NCBI GenBank assembly: GCA_038363925.1
Contig: JAQQWL010000011.1
Span: 7,006,001 to 7,070,000, forward strand
DNA: 64,000 nucleotides
Origin: Apiospora phragmitis
Lineage: Eukaryota; Ascomycota; Sordariomycetes; Amphisphaeriales; Apiosporaceae
Direction of reading: 5' to 3'
The position numbers and the translations under genes were made by a program. The notes under the pieces are model-generated. The model saw only the letters and a program-made list of their open reading frames with translations, was not told the origin of the DNA and did no database searches. Shown one piece after another: positions 53,569 to 64,000 of the stretch. Numbering within the stretch: position 1 is the stretch's first letter; every line of letters begins with the position of its first letter.

Positions 53569-55566
53569 ATGACGTCTGTGTCGGCCCCTCTCGGGCCAAA
53601 AACTGCTGGCGAAAAACAGCCCGATTCGCAGAGCGATACCGTCCACCAAGGCGTCATTGAAGTCGCCAACAATGCGGATCAGCTGCAGCGCCATCTCGGC
53701 AACCGCCAAATACAGCTGATCGCCGTAGGCGGCACCATTGGCACAGCGCTGTTCGTCTCCATTGGCGGCGGCTTGATGGAGGGTGGCCCGGGCAGCTTGT
53801 TCATCGCCTTCACCCTCTACTCCTGCCTCTTGGCATTGGTGAACAATTGTCTCGCCGAGATGGTCATCTATATGCCTGTATCTGGCAGCTTCATCCGTAT
53901 GGCCTCAAAGTGCGTCAATTTCCCGTCTGTGGCAGAGGCACAACCACCCGAGCCGAGACCACTGAGCCCGGGGGCCCAATTTAACTTAACACGCGATAAA
54001 CTGACTTGGTGATCGTATAGATGGGTTGATGACTCTTTTGGCTTCATGGCTGGCTGGAATTTCTTTCTCTATGAGGCCTGCCTCATTCCTTATGAGATAT
54101 CTGCCTTAAATCTAGTGCTTACATTCTGGAGAGACGACGTTCCGCCTGCAGCAGTTTGCGCTGCTTGCATTGCGTTTTACGCGTGAGCTGCGTTACTTAC
54201 TCCCTTGCATATCTTCGGCATACTAATTGACTGTCATAGCCTCTTTAACATTATCGCAGTGAAGTATTATGGTGAAGTCGAGTTCTGGCTTTCATTTGGC
54301 AAGCTTTTGCTGATCATGATGCTTTTCTGCTTCACCTTCGTTGTCATGGTGGGCGGCAACCCCCAGCACGATGCCTTCGGCTTCAGATACTGGAGGGATC
54401 CAGGGTCATTTGCCGAATACATCACGACCGGGTCTCTTGGTAGATTCCAAGGCTTCCTCGGCGCCTTCTTCTCGGCTGCTTTCACCATCGTCGGGCCCGA
54501 GTACTTGGCCATGGTCGCTGGCGAAGCGGAACGGCCAAGGACTTACCTGAAAAACGGCTTCAAGACCATGTATTGGCGTTTTGGTACCTTTTTCATCGGA
54601 GGAGCTCTCGTACGTATTCGAGGCGCCGAAACCCGTTGCTCCATTTGCAGTTTGGGCGCCGACTGCCCCTTCCGCAGTTATGCATAACATTCCGGCGAAA
54701 TAGGAGATTGCTCACCTCTGGAGGGGCATCAGAGTCGCCATCTGCTAACCTTTTGATAGTGTGTCGGTATTATTCTACCGTATAATAATGAGAAGCTACA
54801 AAACGCGGGCACCGGAACTGCCGATGGTTCGCCATATGTCATTGCCATGCAGAACATGGGCATTGGGGTGTTCCCGCATATCATCAACGCCTTGATGGTA
54901 ACAGCCATCTTCAGTGCTGGCAACGCTTATACGTACTGTGCGATGCGCTCTCTGTACAGCATGGCGCTCGACGGCCACGCACCCAAGGTTTTCACCAAGT
55001 GCACCAAGAACGGCATTCCGATCTGGTGCTTCGTTCTCGTCATGGCCTTCCCGTTTCTCTCCTTCCTGCAGGTGTCAAACGACACTGCACAAGTCGTGAC
55101 CTGGCTGGCCAACTTGACGGAAGCATCCCAGCTCATCAGCTACATTGTCATGTGTGTGACGTATCTCTTCTTCTACCGCGCACTCAAGGTCCAAGGCATC
55201 GATCGCCGCACGCTCCCCTATGTCGGATGGTGGCAGCCTTGGTCCGGCTGGATCGGCGGTGGTTCCATGATCACCGTCGTGTGTATATACGGCTACACGG
55301 TCTTTCTCCCCGGGAAGTGGGATCTTGGAACCTTCTTCTCGTACTACACCATGGTCTTCGTCGCTTTCGTGACCTACTTTAGCTGGAAGGTTATCAAGCG
55401 AACCAAGATTGTACCACCTGCCCAAGCCGACCTTGTCTGGGACAAGTCAATCATTGATGCGTACGAGGAATCTCTTACGGAGCCTCCGACCCGGTTTAGG
55501 GACGAGATCATGCGAATGGCCGGGATGAAGAAACGGAGGTATCAAGAAACGGTCATAGAGAGCTGA
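53569..55566 (+). CDS. Amino-acid permease (YAT / APC family)
   Basis: Four exons: 53569-53909, 54021-54182, 54240-54609 and 54760-55566; 559 residues. The soluble N-terminus is followed by LQRHLGNRQIQLIAVGGTIGTALFVSIGGGL, the signature of fungal amino-acid permeases. About twelve hydrophobic segments follow. GPEYLAMVAGEAERPRTYL matches the conserved stretch after helix 6, and FSAGNAYTYCAMRSLYSMALDGHAPK matches the region of helices 8-9. It imports amino acids with protons across the plasma membrane; the substrate range is not readable. The close match of all four exons to the family and perfect phase make the model reliable. The ATG at 53569 is chosen because upstream in-frame sequence is leader-like. 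Confidence 0.95.
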
Positions 55567-56360
55567 CCGTAATCTGGATGCCCCGAGTTCCTAACTCAAA
55601 TTAGCAATAATACATATTTTTTTATTACTTACACTGGCGGCACATAGCCAAGGTAGATCGCCTTTATGTGCGAGTTCCCTGTTCACGCCGCTCCGATTCA
55701 CCCCGAACGGTACTCGGAAGTCGGGGTCTTGGCTAATTACTGTTCACCTACACCACTCCCCCTTCGATCTTGTGGATTATCACCTGCCAATGAGTACATA
55801 ACGTGACACTCATGTGCTCATACGTATCATACTTTCTGGTTTTAGATCAACGAAAGGGGCTACGAACATCACATGTCAAATAGTAATATAGAATAAAACA
55901 GGGGTTTCTTACGTATCAATATGTAGTTTGAGAGTATAAAGGGTACTGTTTATATCTATATTGCTATAGTCAATGTGCTACCGCCCCTTTAGGTCTACAA
56001 CAGTTCACCGCTAATAATATCGAATGCAACAAACAGTTGCATTTCAGACTATCCTCGCTCTTCTCTTCAACTCTTCCCGGAAGTAGGAATGCGCCATTTC
56101 ATAATACTCGGCCAGATTCGCTACACATGAGCAGAGGAGCCGTAGTGATGTTACTTGTCGCTTTGTTTTTCTAATGTGGTATACCATATCCTGATGTATT
56201 GTCCGCTGTTTAATTACAAGTAGACAGACAGTAAGTACAATGGTCCTAAACTGAAAACCAAAAGCATAACGATTCCTATTCTCCTATCGGGCTTGCGGAG
56301 ACGAACCCCCTAGACATAAAAGTTTCCTTGACATCCTCCTCTGGGTGTTCTCCTAAGAAA
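55567..56360. other. Convergent intergenic region
   Basis: The 3' flanks of the permease and of the unknown minus-strand gene meet here. It is AT-rich with no gene recognised. Confidence 0.5.
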
Positions 56361-57320
56361 CTATATGAATGAACTGTTCTTGCTCTTCCAACTCCAACCG
56401 TTCCCCAAGATACTGCCAAGTTGCTTCAGCAACTTCCTCTTTACGATGGACGCGTATATGAGCGACATCCTCCAGCTGACTTTCCGCATCGAATCGGACA
56501 GACGTGCCAAATCCCCAACACTGCACTTAACCGAGTCGAAGCCGAGCCCCTTATACACAATAGCGTGATCGATCACCTTCTGTGCCCTCTCCAGTTCCTC
56601 AATGACCGGACCCAGCTGCTGGTCAGCCTCCCCAGCTCCGCCGTCGAATCTCAGGGCCAGCGCGGAACCGGGAATCGGAGGCACGGCGTAACATTCGACT
56701 GTCCACGCCATGGTCCCGTATGCCCAAAAGACGAAGATTCGTCGGATCCACTGCGCCGTCTTCCACAAGAGGCTCTTCACGGCCCATTCGAAAGTTCGGT
56801 AGAGTAGCCAGTCCACACGCCAACCAGCAGCCCAGAAAAGATGTGCCACGGCCCGCTCGATAGCATCCGACAGCGTTAGGTTTTGGTCCTCTAACACAGA
56901 TGAAGAGTATCGAGAGGCACCACGTCGAGGAGGGCGATGTCGGTTGTACAGGTCCTTTACCTCGAGGCCCTTGAGGGCAATTATTTCGCGCATCGACCGC
57001 GAGCGCGGAAATGTGCGGAAGTTGGCCAGCTGCTTCCAGAATAGGTACGTCCAGGGAGCGTCGAAAAAGGGCGGCCTTTCCTCCAGGCCGAGGGAGGGCT
57101 CGTCGATGGAAGTAGCCGGCTCAATCTTCAGGGACTGGTCTTGGTCATAGTCGCAACGCTCGGCTCGAATGCGCTGGCGCAGCCATCGGAGGCGGGTGAA
57201 CGGGCGGCGGCGCCAAGATGGGATCAATGGCGGCGGTTCACTCTGCTGGAGCGGATGCTGTTTCGGCGGCTGCTTCTTGCTTGGGAGGGTTTCGCGACGG
57301 AAAGGTGACCAAAAGGGCAT
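56361..57320 (-). CDS. Unknown protein, basic N-terminus and aromatic helical segment
   Basis: I do not recognise this protein. The frame runs from an ATG at 57320 (MPFWSPFRR) to a stop at 56361. The open frame continues upstream to 57377 without another ATG, so an upstream exon is possible. The N-terminal 80 residues are Pro/Arg-rich. The middle has several Trp/Phe-rich helices (HLFWAAGWRVDWLLYRTFEWAVKSLL) and one probable membrane segment (IFVFWAYGTMAWTVECYAV). The C-terminal 110 residues are helical and basic (KVSWRMSLIYASIVKRKLLKQL). It could be a membrane-associated protein. The clean open frame and amphipathic order argue for a real gene. Confidence 0.55.
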   Translation of the reverse strand: MPFWSPFRRETLPSKKQPPKQHPLQQSEPPPLIPSWRRRPFTRLRWLRQRIRAERCDYDQDQSLKIEPATSIDEPSLGLEERPPFFDAPWTYLFWKQLANFRTFPRSRSMREIIALKGLEVKDLYNRHRPPRRGASRYSSSVLEDQNLTLSDAIERAVAHLFWAAGWRVDWLLYRTFEWAVKSLLWKTAQWIRRIFVFWAYGTMAWTVECYAVPPIPGSALALRFDGGAGEADQQLGPVIEELERAQKVIDHAIVYKGLGFDSVKCSVGDLARLSDSMRKVSWRMSLIYASIVKRKLLKQLGSILGNGWSWKSKNSSFI

Positions 57321-58226
57321 CTCACCTGTGGTTGGCCACGAGGGTGACCTGCAGAACTGTGATGGTAAAAGTGACAAAATCGTTCGACAATGGACTTTTA
57401 TCTTTCGGTCTCGTCTTCAATCCGGTGGGCCTAGTTGCTCACTCAACCGTTTCCACTGGCCCTTCCTTGAGGATGAGCAGATTGCTAAAATCACGCACCA
57501 CAATGCACGCCTGGAGAATTGGTTGAGCACATCAGTGGTGAGTGGCGCCTTCTCATGTCAGACCTCAGTCGAATGTCCCTCATTGCTGCAAATTCTCTGA
57601 GGAGTAGTTAGCCGTGTATATGGGTAATCGTGGGCAAATAGCACCAAACTCGTGGTTTCTGTCATGTTGGTTGTTGTGAAGCTTTTGTCGATCGTTCTTG
57701 AGAGTTTCCATGGCCTTGGATATAGTGCCTTCTTTCTGAAGATATATTTCTTTGTCCAGGAGTGTTGAGCTCGGCATTGGTATACAAGTAACTCGTTCCT
57801 ACCGTCTGGCAAGGCATTGATACGAAGTTGAAACGGGGTGATCAGGTAGCGAATACCATCATTATCCGGTACTTCATCGCTAGCTACACTGAGAGAAATA
57901 CAACACCACCAAAGAGCCTTCTACAATTTTCCGTGTTATCACCAAAAGTAACTTGACTTATAAAGATGCAGTAGGAAGTGAGTGTTTTGAGATTGTAAGC
58001 ACGCAGACACTTTCACCAATAAGCTCACTGTATCGCAACTTCCATACTTTGAATGGGTTAAAACTACAAACTCCGTCCACGCCTTCTTACAAGTGAGTCA
58101 TTATCACGTGAGCAAAAATTGAGTCAGCCAAAACAAGCTGAATCTCGGCCACGATGATATTATACCCCTCCGCACCCAACCCAACCAAATAAGTTAAGCT
58201 AGATTTACAGGTGCTCTAAAAAAAGG
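57321..58226. other. Divergent intergenic region
   Basis: Lies between the unknown gene and the P-loop kinase, which point away from each other. A short upstream exon of the unknown gene could lie in the left part, for example near an ATG at about 57575, but no splice pair is convincing. Confidence 0.45.
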
Positions 58227-58855
58227 ATGTCAGGGGTAACTGATATATCGGTTCTCGAGCGCATATGCCCTCATTTGGAGAAGTCCCACGGGGACCAGCG
58301 GCCGGTGGTCTTGATGACCTGCGGGATCGCCGGTATGCTTTCTGCCCTCCAAGACAACCGCTATCTGAGCTTTGTGGCTAAGCATACAAAGGTTCGGGGA
58401 AAACTACGCTGGCCAAGGCTGTCCTCTCGGAGCTGCCCCAGTTCACCCGTCTCTCCAGCGACGAAATCATCCACGAGAAGCATGGCCTCTATGGGGTGGA
58501 CTACCCAGCCGATGATGCACTGTACCAGCAGTACCAGGAAGAAAACGACACCATCATCCTGCAAAAATTTCACAGCCTGCTCGAGGAAGGCCGAGATGTC
58601 GTCCTGGATCGGTCTTTCTACGCAAGGGAAGACAGGGACGAGTTCAGGCGGATCGTCAACGAGCGCGGAGGCCGCTGGATCCTCGTTTTCTTCAAGGCTG
58701 TGGACAAGGAGAAACTGTGGGCGAGGATCCGGCACCGGAGTGCGCAGCCCAAGGAGGCAAATTCTCCACTTGACATCTCTCGCGACACGTTCGAGATGTA
58801 TTGGAACGGGTTCGAAGACCCGCATGGCGAAGGGGAGATCGTTGTGGAGGTTTGA
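58227..58855 (+). CDS. P-loop kinase-like ATPase (AAA_33 type)
   Basis: Two exons, 58227-58332 and 58392-58855; 189 residues. The Walker A motif is made across the splice: GIAG plus SGKTT (about residues 33-41). LSSDEI follows, as in small-molecule and RNA-end kinases of the AAA_33 group. Further on come VVLDRSFYAREDRDEFRRIV, with the Asp-Arg of Walker B type, and LWARIRHRSAQPKEANSPLDISRDTFEMYW, the lid region. The protein should transfer phosphate from ATP to an unknown acceptor. It is cytosolic and small. It converges with the RING gene, 179 bases away. Frame and motif agree exactly at the junction. Confidence 0.85.
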
Positions 58856-59034
58856 TTGGATAGAATAAGTGTTGGTTGTGGTAGTTAGTTCATTCCTTGT
58901 TTGAATCTAGAGGGGAAACAATCGTCGTTGATTAAAACGGAAAAATGCTATGGTCTTAAGTCATTTCCTTTTATCCTAGCTCATGATCGTCACGTCATCC
59001 TCACAATTTCACATGCACGTGTACGCGAGGTATC

Positions 59035-60303
59035 TCAACGACGTATTTGCGCCCCAGATCCCCTGCGCTTTCCTTTACTCGAGTCGGCAAAAATCCATGA
59101 GCTGGCGCTGATACCTCCGAGGCTTCGAGTCTTGCGGTGGTGGTTTCCATGCTTCTCGTCTTTGTGTCGATGGTGCTTGGAGTCGTGGTCTTCCAACAAC
59201 TCTGGAGGGACGCTATGCCGGTGACGGTGATGGTGCGTGGAGCTCTTTGGACTGCTCTCAGCCCAAGCAAATGACGAAGAGGGCCTGTCGGAATGGTACT
59301 TTCGGAGGGGAGGGCGAGTTTGAGTATTGCCCGAGCCTCTGTTAAGCTCGTACTCGTGGGCGCATTGGTAGTATAGGGGGGCCGCGTCATGAGTCACGCC
59401 TGCCGATTCCGAGCTGCTCGTTTCGCTCTGGGCCCTAAGAGCGTGCCTTCTAACCCTTCGCCTCCTTGGCTTCTCATCGTCTGCTGTGCCCTCTTGGACG
59501 TCTATGTCTCCTTTTTGTTGAAACACGCTCACAATTCGTGTTGGACTCGGAGAAAGTGCACTGATGCTTCTTCTGTCTTTGTCGAGGAGCAAAGCCGTAT
59601 CAGCCACGTTTTGAGTGACCAAGTATCTCTCGGTTTCGCGCAGGGCCGGCTTGGAACGTCTCTCGCATGAGACAGGTCGGGGACTGTACCTTGCTCCCTC
59701 CTGGTAGATCAATGGGTCTTCACTTTCGAGGTAATCAAACGCATTGAAAGGTGGCAGGTGCTGGCCCGTTGATTCGGGGCTCGTCTGTTTCGACTTCCAG
59801 ACTGCACCTCCATCTTCGTCGTCAGATACCTCGCCCAGGGCGTCGTCCTCGTCAGATGAATATTCTGTGTCGTCGCCAGAGCTGAACTCCGCATCTCCCC
59901 GACACTTCGCGATACAGCTCAGCCCGGCATCTCTGCGGTACCCGTCGCTACTGCACGCCGTCTCGGAGCCGAGGGTCTCGCTGCTGGAGGAGCCCCTCAG
60001 CGCCGCCCGCTCCGTCAGCACCTTGAAGAGATAGCGCTCGAAGCGCACGTCGACAGCCTCGCCGCAGGCGGGGCACCTGCTGTTGGGACTCCCGATGTCG
60101 GGCACGGTGCAGGCCCAGCAGCAGACGTGGCCGCACGAGAAATGGCACGGCATATCGCGGACGAATTCGTCGGGCCCATCCGTTCCAGGCGTTTCCTTCT
60201 CCCGTAGGCAACGGTCGCACATGTACGACTCGCGTGCCGCCGTGGCGCGATGGTAGCTCACATCCAGGCTCGAGGAGCTCGCAAAGGCACTGCCGGACTT
60301 CAT
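59035..60303 (-). CDS. RING-finger protein with long disordered tail
   Basis: Single exon of 422 residues. A RING-type zinc finger occupies about residues 29-80: Cys29 and Cys32, then Cys57, His59, Cys62, Cys65, and Cys77 and Cys80 (CPAC). This is the cross-brace order of ubiquitin ligases, although other roles exist. The remaining 330 residues are low-complexity: Ser/Asp/Glu-rich (SSGDDTEYSSDEDD), then His-rich and strongly basic near the end (HHHRHRHS, KHHRHKDEKHGNHHRK). No second domain is recognised. The acidic then basic order may serve in partner binding. No target can be named. Confidence 0.75.
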   Translation of the reverse strand: MKSGSAFASSSSLDVSYHRATAARESYMCDRCLREKETPGTDGPDEFVRDMPCHFSCGHVCCWACTVPDIGSPNSRCPACGEAVDVRFERYLFKVLTERAALRGSSSSETLGSETACSSDGYRRDAGLSCIAKCRGDAEFSSGDDTEYSSDEDDALGEVSDDEDGGAVWKSKQTSPESTGQHLPPFNAFDYLESEDPLIYQEGARYSPRPVSCERRSKPALRETERYLVTQNVADTALLLDKDRRSISALSPSPTRIVSVFQQKGDIDVQEGTADDEKPRRRRVRRHALRAQSETSSSESAGVTHDAAPLYYQCAHEYELNRGSGNTQTRPPLRKYHSDRPSSSFAWAESSPKSSTHHHRHRHSVPPELLEDHDSKHHRHKDEKHGNHHRKTRSLGGISASSWIFADSSKGKRRGSGAQIRR

Positions 60304-60713
60304 GATGCTGGAGCAGCGCGCTCAAAGCAAGAGCTGGCGTGTCTGTGTGTTCAGAAGATCATGAGAGATTGGATATGGACAGAAATGTGCTGTTGTGTTC
60401 CCTTCTTACTCCGGGGTCGGAAACATCTTTTGTGTGTTTGATATACTTGGAATGATAAAAGGGCGTGATATGGGCAGTGGACAAAGGAGAGTGCCACTAG
60501 GCTGTTGGTTCTAGATAACAAACATGACAAGAACGTAACTTTTTCATTCTTCATTCCAATGAGATTCTTTGTTGTTGCACAAAGCAAACTTTCCTCACCC
60601 GTCATTCAGGGTTTCAATTCGTGGGAGGTTTGGGGGACTCCGGCGATAAAGGTTCGTATTGACAGCCCCGCCTCCCACAGAAGTCTGTAGGAGACTGTAG
60701 ATGAGCTGCTTTA
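60304..60713. other. Intergenic, RING promoter side
   Basis: Should contain the RING gene promoter and the 3' flank of the P450. No further feature was recognised. Confidence 0.5.
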
Positions 60714-62660
60714 CTATGAAATGGACGGAAATAAGAATTCAGGAATTAAAGTGTCATCCCGTTCCACAACCTTGTGCACCAAAACCCGGGCGCTGATCAG
60801 CCCCTGTCGTCGCGTTTTCTCAGCCTGCATGTGAGCCCCCCATCTACGCGGTGGAACCAGCGCGATACCGGCCACCACTTTCTCCTCCATGCCGACGAGC
60901 TCGATCCCGTACCGTGCGATAAGTGTTGCAACCACCTTACACAGCTCCATTTGGCTCAGGTGCCGACCAATACAGATTCTTGACCCGGCCCCAAAGGTCA
61001 AGTCCGACGCATTCCACAGTCGCATGCGCTCTTGATACCTCTCGTCTGTCTCACCTTCTTTCTGGAGCCAGCGGTCAGGGATGAACTCGTCGGCGTCAGC
61101 GCCGAAGACCTCCTTGTTCCGGCCGATGACGTAGGGGTTCATGCCGACAGTGGTCCCGCCGGGCACGACGCTCCCGTCTGGCAGGGCCAGACCGCATTCC
61201 GGCATGATGCGCTCCAGGGTCATGGATGCGGCGGGGTGGATGCGCATGGCCTCGCGGGCTACTGCGTCCAGGTAGGGGATTGATCTGGCGGCCGAGTAGG
61301 AAGCCGCCTTGGTCGGGTCAAACCCTGCAGCTAGGACGTCCTCGTTGAGCCGCTTCCACACATTTGGAGAGCGCATGCAGTAGTAGAAGAGAACTTTCAT
61401 GGTGATCGCCGTGGTGTCAGCACCGGCGATCACGTTGAGCAGGAGGTAGCCTATGATCGTCGCATTATCCACGACATCCGGATGCGAAGTTTGGGAGTCG
61501 ATGAAGTACTGCAGGAAGTCGGGGTTTTGGGGATTGAAGTTTTTATCATCCCCTCGAAGGCGCGGGAACAGCGATTCGGCGGTAATGCACGTCGCATTCG
61601 CCAAATTAGGAGGCCCAATATGTACGATGGGATTCTTGTCCAGCCAGTGGTCGAGCCATGGAACCTGCCCTACGATCCCCAAGTAGTCCATCGCTCGGTC
61701 TCCGATATGCTGTGAACCGTCAAAGTCACAGCCTTTTTCCATGTAACCAAGCCGTTTGCTAAAGGTCATGGCGCTGATGAAGTCCCATGCATCTTTAGAG
61801 GGACGACGGTGAAAGGTGTCAGCTGGCTGTATTGACCGCATAGAGTCTGGTCCTTGAGATGACCGCAACTTGCAGTGTTTTAGCCACTCATCAAGACGGC
61901 ACGGATGACCCGTCTCTATGAAACGCTTTTCCAGATGCCCACAAAAATCATCAATTACCTCGTCCATCAGCGGCTCCGTGGCCAAGATGCTTGAGATCGA
62001 ATAGTGCCGCACAATGGGCTTCTTGAGGGTGGCATGCTTGCCTGTATCGGTCTCGCTGAAGAGATTGTACACAACATTGCCCCCTACGACGGTGCTGTTG
62101 ATTTTGTAGAAATCCGTCTGTAACTATAAGTATCACTCATATCAGGTCTTCAGGGGTAACCGGAAAACAGCGCCCACTCACTTTTCGCCACAGTCCGTTG
62201 GTGTTATAGACGGTCCTGATCAGGGAAGGAATGTTCAAGTCCAGCAGATTTGGGCCGGTGCGAACAACTGGCCCGTACTTCTCATGCAGTTCCTTCATAG
62301 TGGGTGAGACCTTTCCAGACATTGCAAGGTAAACCCTCCAACCGTTTGTCCAGCCTGTAACCCTCGTAGTTATCAGTACTCGTTTGTGACCGAGAATATG
62401 CCTGTTGCGAAGCAACCGTCCCATCTTGGCCACTATGGTTTGGGATGTGTTAGTATACAAATATCCATACCTGCTAAGAAAGGCCCAGGATATTGTCGCA
62501 AATGAGATTGTTGATAGGCGGCAAAATACCATATAAGCAAAATGAGTGTTGGCACGAAGACGATAGCCAGCTCGCTCGATTTCCCGTATCGCTCAAAGAT
62601 AGCCGGAAACTGGCTGTAGGACACGTTCCACGGCATAGTAGAGTACTTATCGTGAGCCAT
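60714..62660 (-). CDS. Cytochrome P450 (pisatin-demethylase-like group)
   Basis: Exons 62471-62660, 62182-62354, 61874-62117 and 60714-61792; 561 residues. The N-terminus has one membrane anchor (SELAIVFVPTLILLIWYFAAY) and then PGPFLAGWTNGWRVYLAMSG. The I helix is NVIAGADTTAITM, the K-helix motif is EAMRIHP, and FIPDRW precedes the haem loop FGAGSRICIGRHLSQMELCK, which holds the axial Cys. The enzyme is an ER monooxygenase. Similarity in WRVYLAMSG and MTFSKRLGYMEKG suggests the group that includes pisatin demethylase, but the substrate is unknown. Intron 3 is GC-AG: donor GCAAGT at 61873 and acceptor at 61793. Splicing it restores the usual YAWDFI and removes 27 foreign residues. Confidence 0.92.
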
Positions 62661-63023
62661 TGGAGATGGTAATAATGTTGAAATGTGTGTGTCTATAGGA
62701 CAGCTTCGAACCGACTCGAGAAAACAAACACAATGTGGGAACAACCAAAACGGTACCCAAACTTGGTGTCGAGTCTTCTCTTAAGTATGTGATTCGGAAA
62801 AGACCTCGCAGCGTTCAAAAAGAACCAATAAATCGCAGACTCCTCTTCAGTAGTGGAAAGTATGCATCGACGTAACCCAACATATATAGCAATGCCTGTA
62901 TGCCCCCAACAACGATGCAGCCTGCTCAAATAACCCAATAGCGACTGCAGACGCCACATCAAGTCTGCGTCACAATATTGAAAGGATGTGTTGGGGGCTA
63001 CGGCAGTTATGGGCTTGCATCAT
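62661..63023. other. Intergenic, P450 promoter side
   Basis: Should hold the P450 promoter and the 3' flank of the small candidate gene. An 89-codon frame at 62693-62962 has no family resemblance. Confidence 0.5.
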
Positions 63024-63316
63024 TCAGTTGGCTTGGATGAGGTCGTCTTCGGCAACTTCGACGAACTCACCAGGGGAGGTCAAGGTGGGAGCAAAGTACC
63101 TCTTGGACTCCAAAGGCCCGTAGTTGACCTGGCGGACGAGTTGGATAGCGAAGGGTGGACCCCCGTTGGCGAAAGCCCCCTTGCTATCGGCATCACTAGC
63201 TGGAGATGCAGCTCGGGGATAGGATGCCCATGCCATGAAGGTGTCGAACTTCCCTGATGCGTTAGATACTGGGGACGATAGGGCTTGATGGAGTCACAGC
63301 AGAAGATGGAAGACAT
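63024..63316 (-). CDS. Small hypothetical protein, low confidence
   Basis: A candidate of 82 residues in two exons, 63298-63316 and 63024-63253, joined by a 44-base intron (GTGACT donor, CTAAC just before CATCAG). Exon 2 reads KFDTFMAWASYPRAASP, then FANGGPPFAIQLVRQVNYGPLESKRYFAPTL and ends DDLIQAN. Its codons favour C at the third position, as in the real genes nearby. The family is not recognised. A CT-rich leader precedes the ATG. The intron is at the lower size limit, so the 5' exon may be wrong even if exon 2 is coding. Confidence 0.4.
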
Positions 63317-64000
63317 GATTGGTAAGGGCTTAGAGTAACAGTTTGATAGAGTCAAGACGAGGACACACGCATGGGACAAAAAGGGAAGATCAGAGTAGGA
63401 AAGTAAGTGGTTCGAAGGGGGCAAGAACCTCTTATTATATCTCTTACAGAACGACCTTCTCTATCTCCAAGAGCAAGTCTTTCCCTTGACTTACACGGAG
63501 AACACCATGCTCTTTGCTTGGTCTGTTGCAGTTACTTTAAGCTAGTATACGCCTTGCAGATTTTGAGGCCTACCCTGTGCCAGTGGCTGCTTACCGAAAC
63601 CATATCGTGAGTCTAAACCATCTCAACTTCTTGGCGTGCCGAATTCCGCAAGAGACCATAAGGAATGAGCTCCTCTCTCTGCTACCCATTTTGCAACCTC
63701 CCCCTTTCCTTCTCTCACGGTCGGCCCTGGTGGTGTCACCGCATCCGCTCTCTCATACCCACCATCTGACAGTCTCTCTCTTTCGTTAATTCCACAGTAG
63801 GCGGTCGTTTCTTTATTCCATTGGCCTCAGATCTGTCCTTCCTTTTGCCAGTAGGCTGCGAACTCTGCGTCCCAGCTTGAGAGGCTCCTTTTATTACTAG
63901 TCAAGAACCAGAAGGGCCCGTCGGACCGAACGATCAGCATCTTCTTCTTAATCAGGAACACCGGTCTTTTCAGTTCGTCAACCCCTCCTGGGTACAGTCC
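63317..64000. other. Right edge, no gene seen
   Basis: CT-rich sequence next to the small candidate gene and then mixed sequence to the edge. It may be upstream DNA of a gene beyond the window. No feature could be supported. Confidence 0.45.

Overview
The window is nuclear DNA from a filamentous ascomycete (Pezizomycotina, most likely Sordariomycetes). The evidence is short GT-AG introns (about 45-130 bases) with CTNAC-type branch sites, monocistronic genes on both strands, a secreted alpha-carbonic anhydrase, a secreted catalase-peroxidase, a HET-domain remnant, cytochromes P450, a YAT-type amino-acid permease and a Ser/Thr-rich wall protein. Species cannot be fixed from sequence alone. I saw no virus, integrase, CRISPR array or convincing tRNA.

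Layout. 4-11 kb: proteasome subunit beta-1, an ERV2-type sulfhydryl oxidase, a short-chain dehydrogenase and a secreted L-asparaginase. 13-25 kb: alpha-carbonic anhydrase, a divergent kinesin with an internal motor, an MFS transporter pseudogene and eIF2A. 27-33 kb: a decaying accessory island with a duplicated NTF2-like gene, a large broken membrane-protein gene of a HET-associated type and a HET-domain fragment. 33.7-35.5 kb: a SET/MYND protein. 40.3-43 kb: secreted KatG behind a gene-poor stretch of almost 5 kb. 43.9-48.3 kb: a P450 pseudogene, an intact GFA-type enzyme and a frame-broken glucosyltransferase. 48.8-51 kb: a secreted mucin-like protein with a chitin-binding-like Cys domain. 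53.5-63.3 kb: amino-acid permease, an unknown protein, a P-loop kinase, a RING protein, an intact P450 and a possible small gene.

Two themes stand out. First, the accessory genes are decaying. Nonsense codons in the MFS and HET remnants are TAG where the families have Gln or Trp, as expected from C-to-T change at CpA (RIP-like). Second, four otherwise healthy genes (eIF2A, the NTF2-like protein, the glucosyltransferase, the mucin-like protein) are each open in two frames with one break, and the downstream frame is always -1. Single-base losses in the assembly are the simplest explanation, but this needs checking because it decides whether these genes are alive.

Functionally the window mixes housekeeping genes (proteasome, ERV2, eIF2A, kinesin) with secreted or detoxifying functions (asparaginase, carbonic anhydrase, KatG, P450, UGT, GFA). 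No complete, clearly new multi-gene system is visible. The most distinctive items are the kinesin architecture, the long foldback at 11.75 kb and the shared frame breaks. Exon limits were worked out by hand from splice signals and frame closure.
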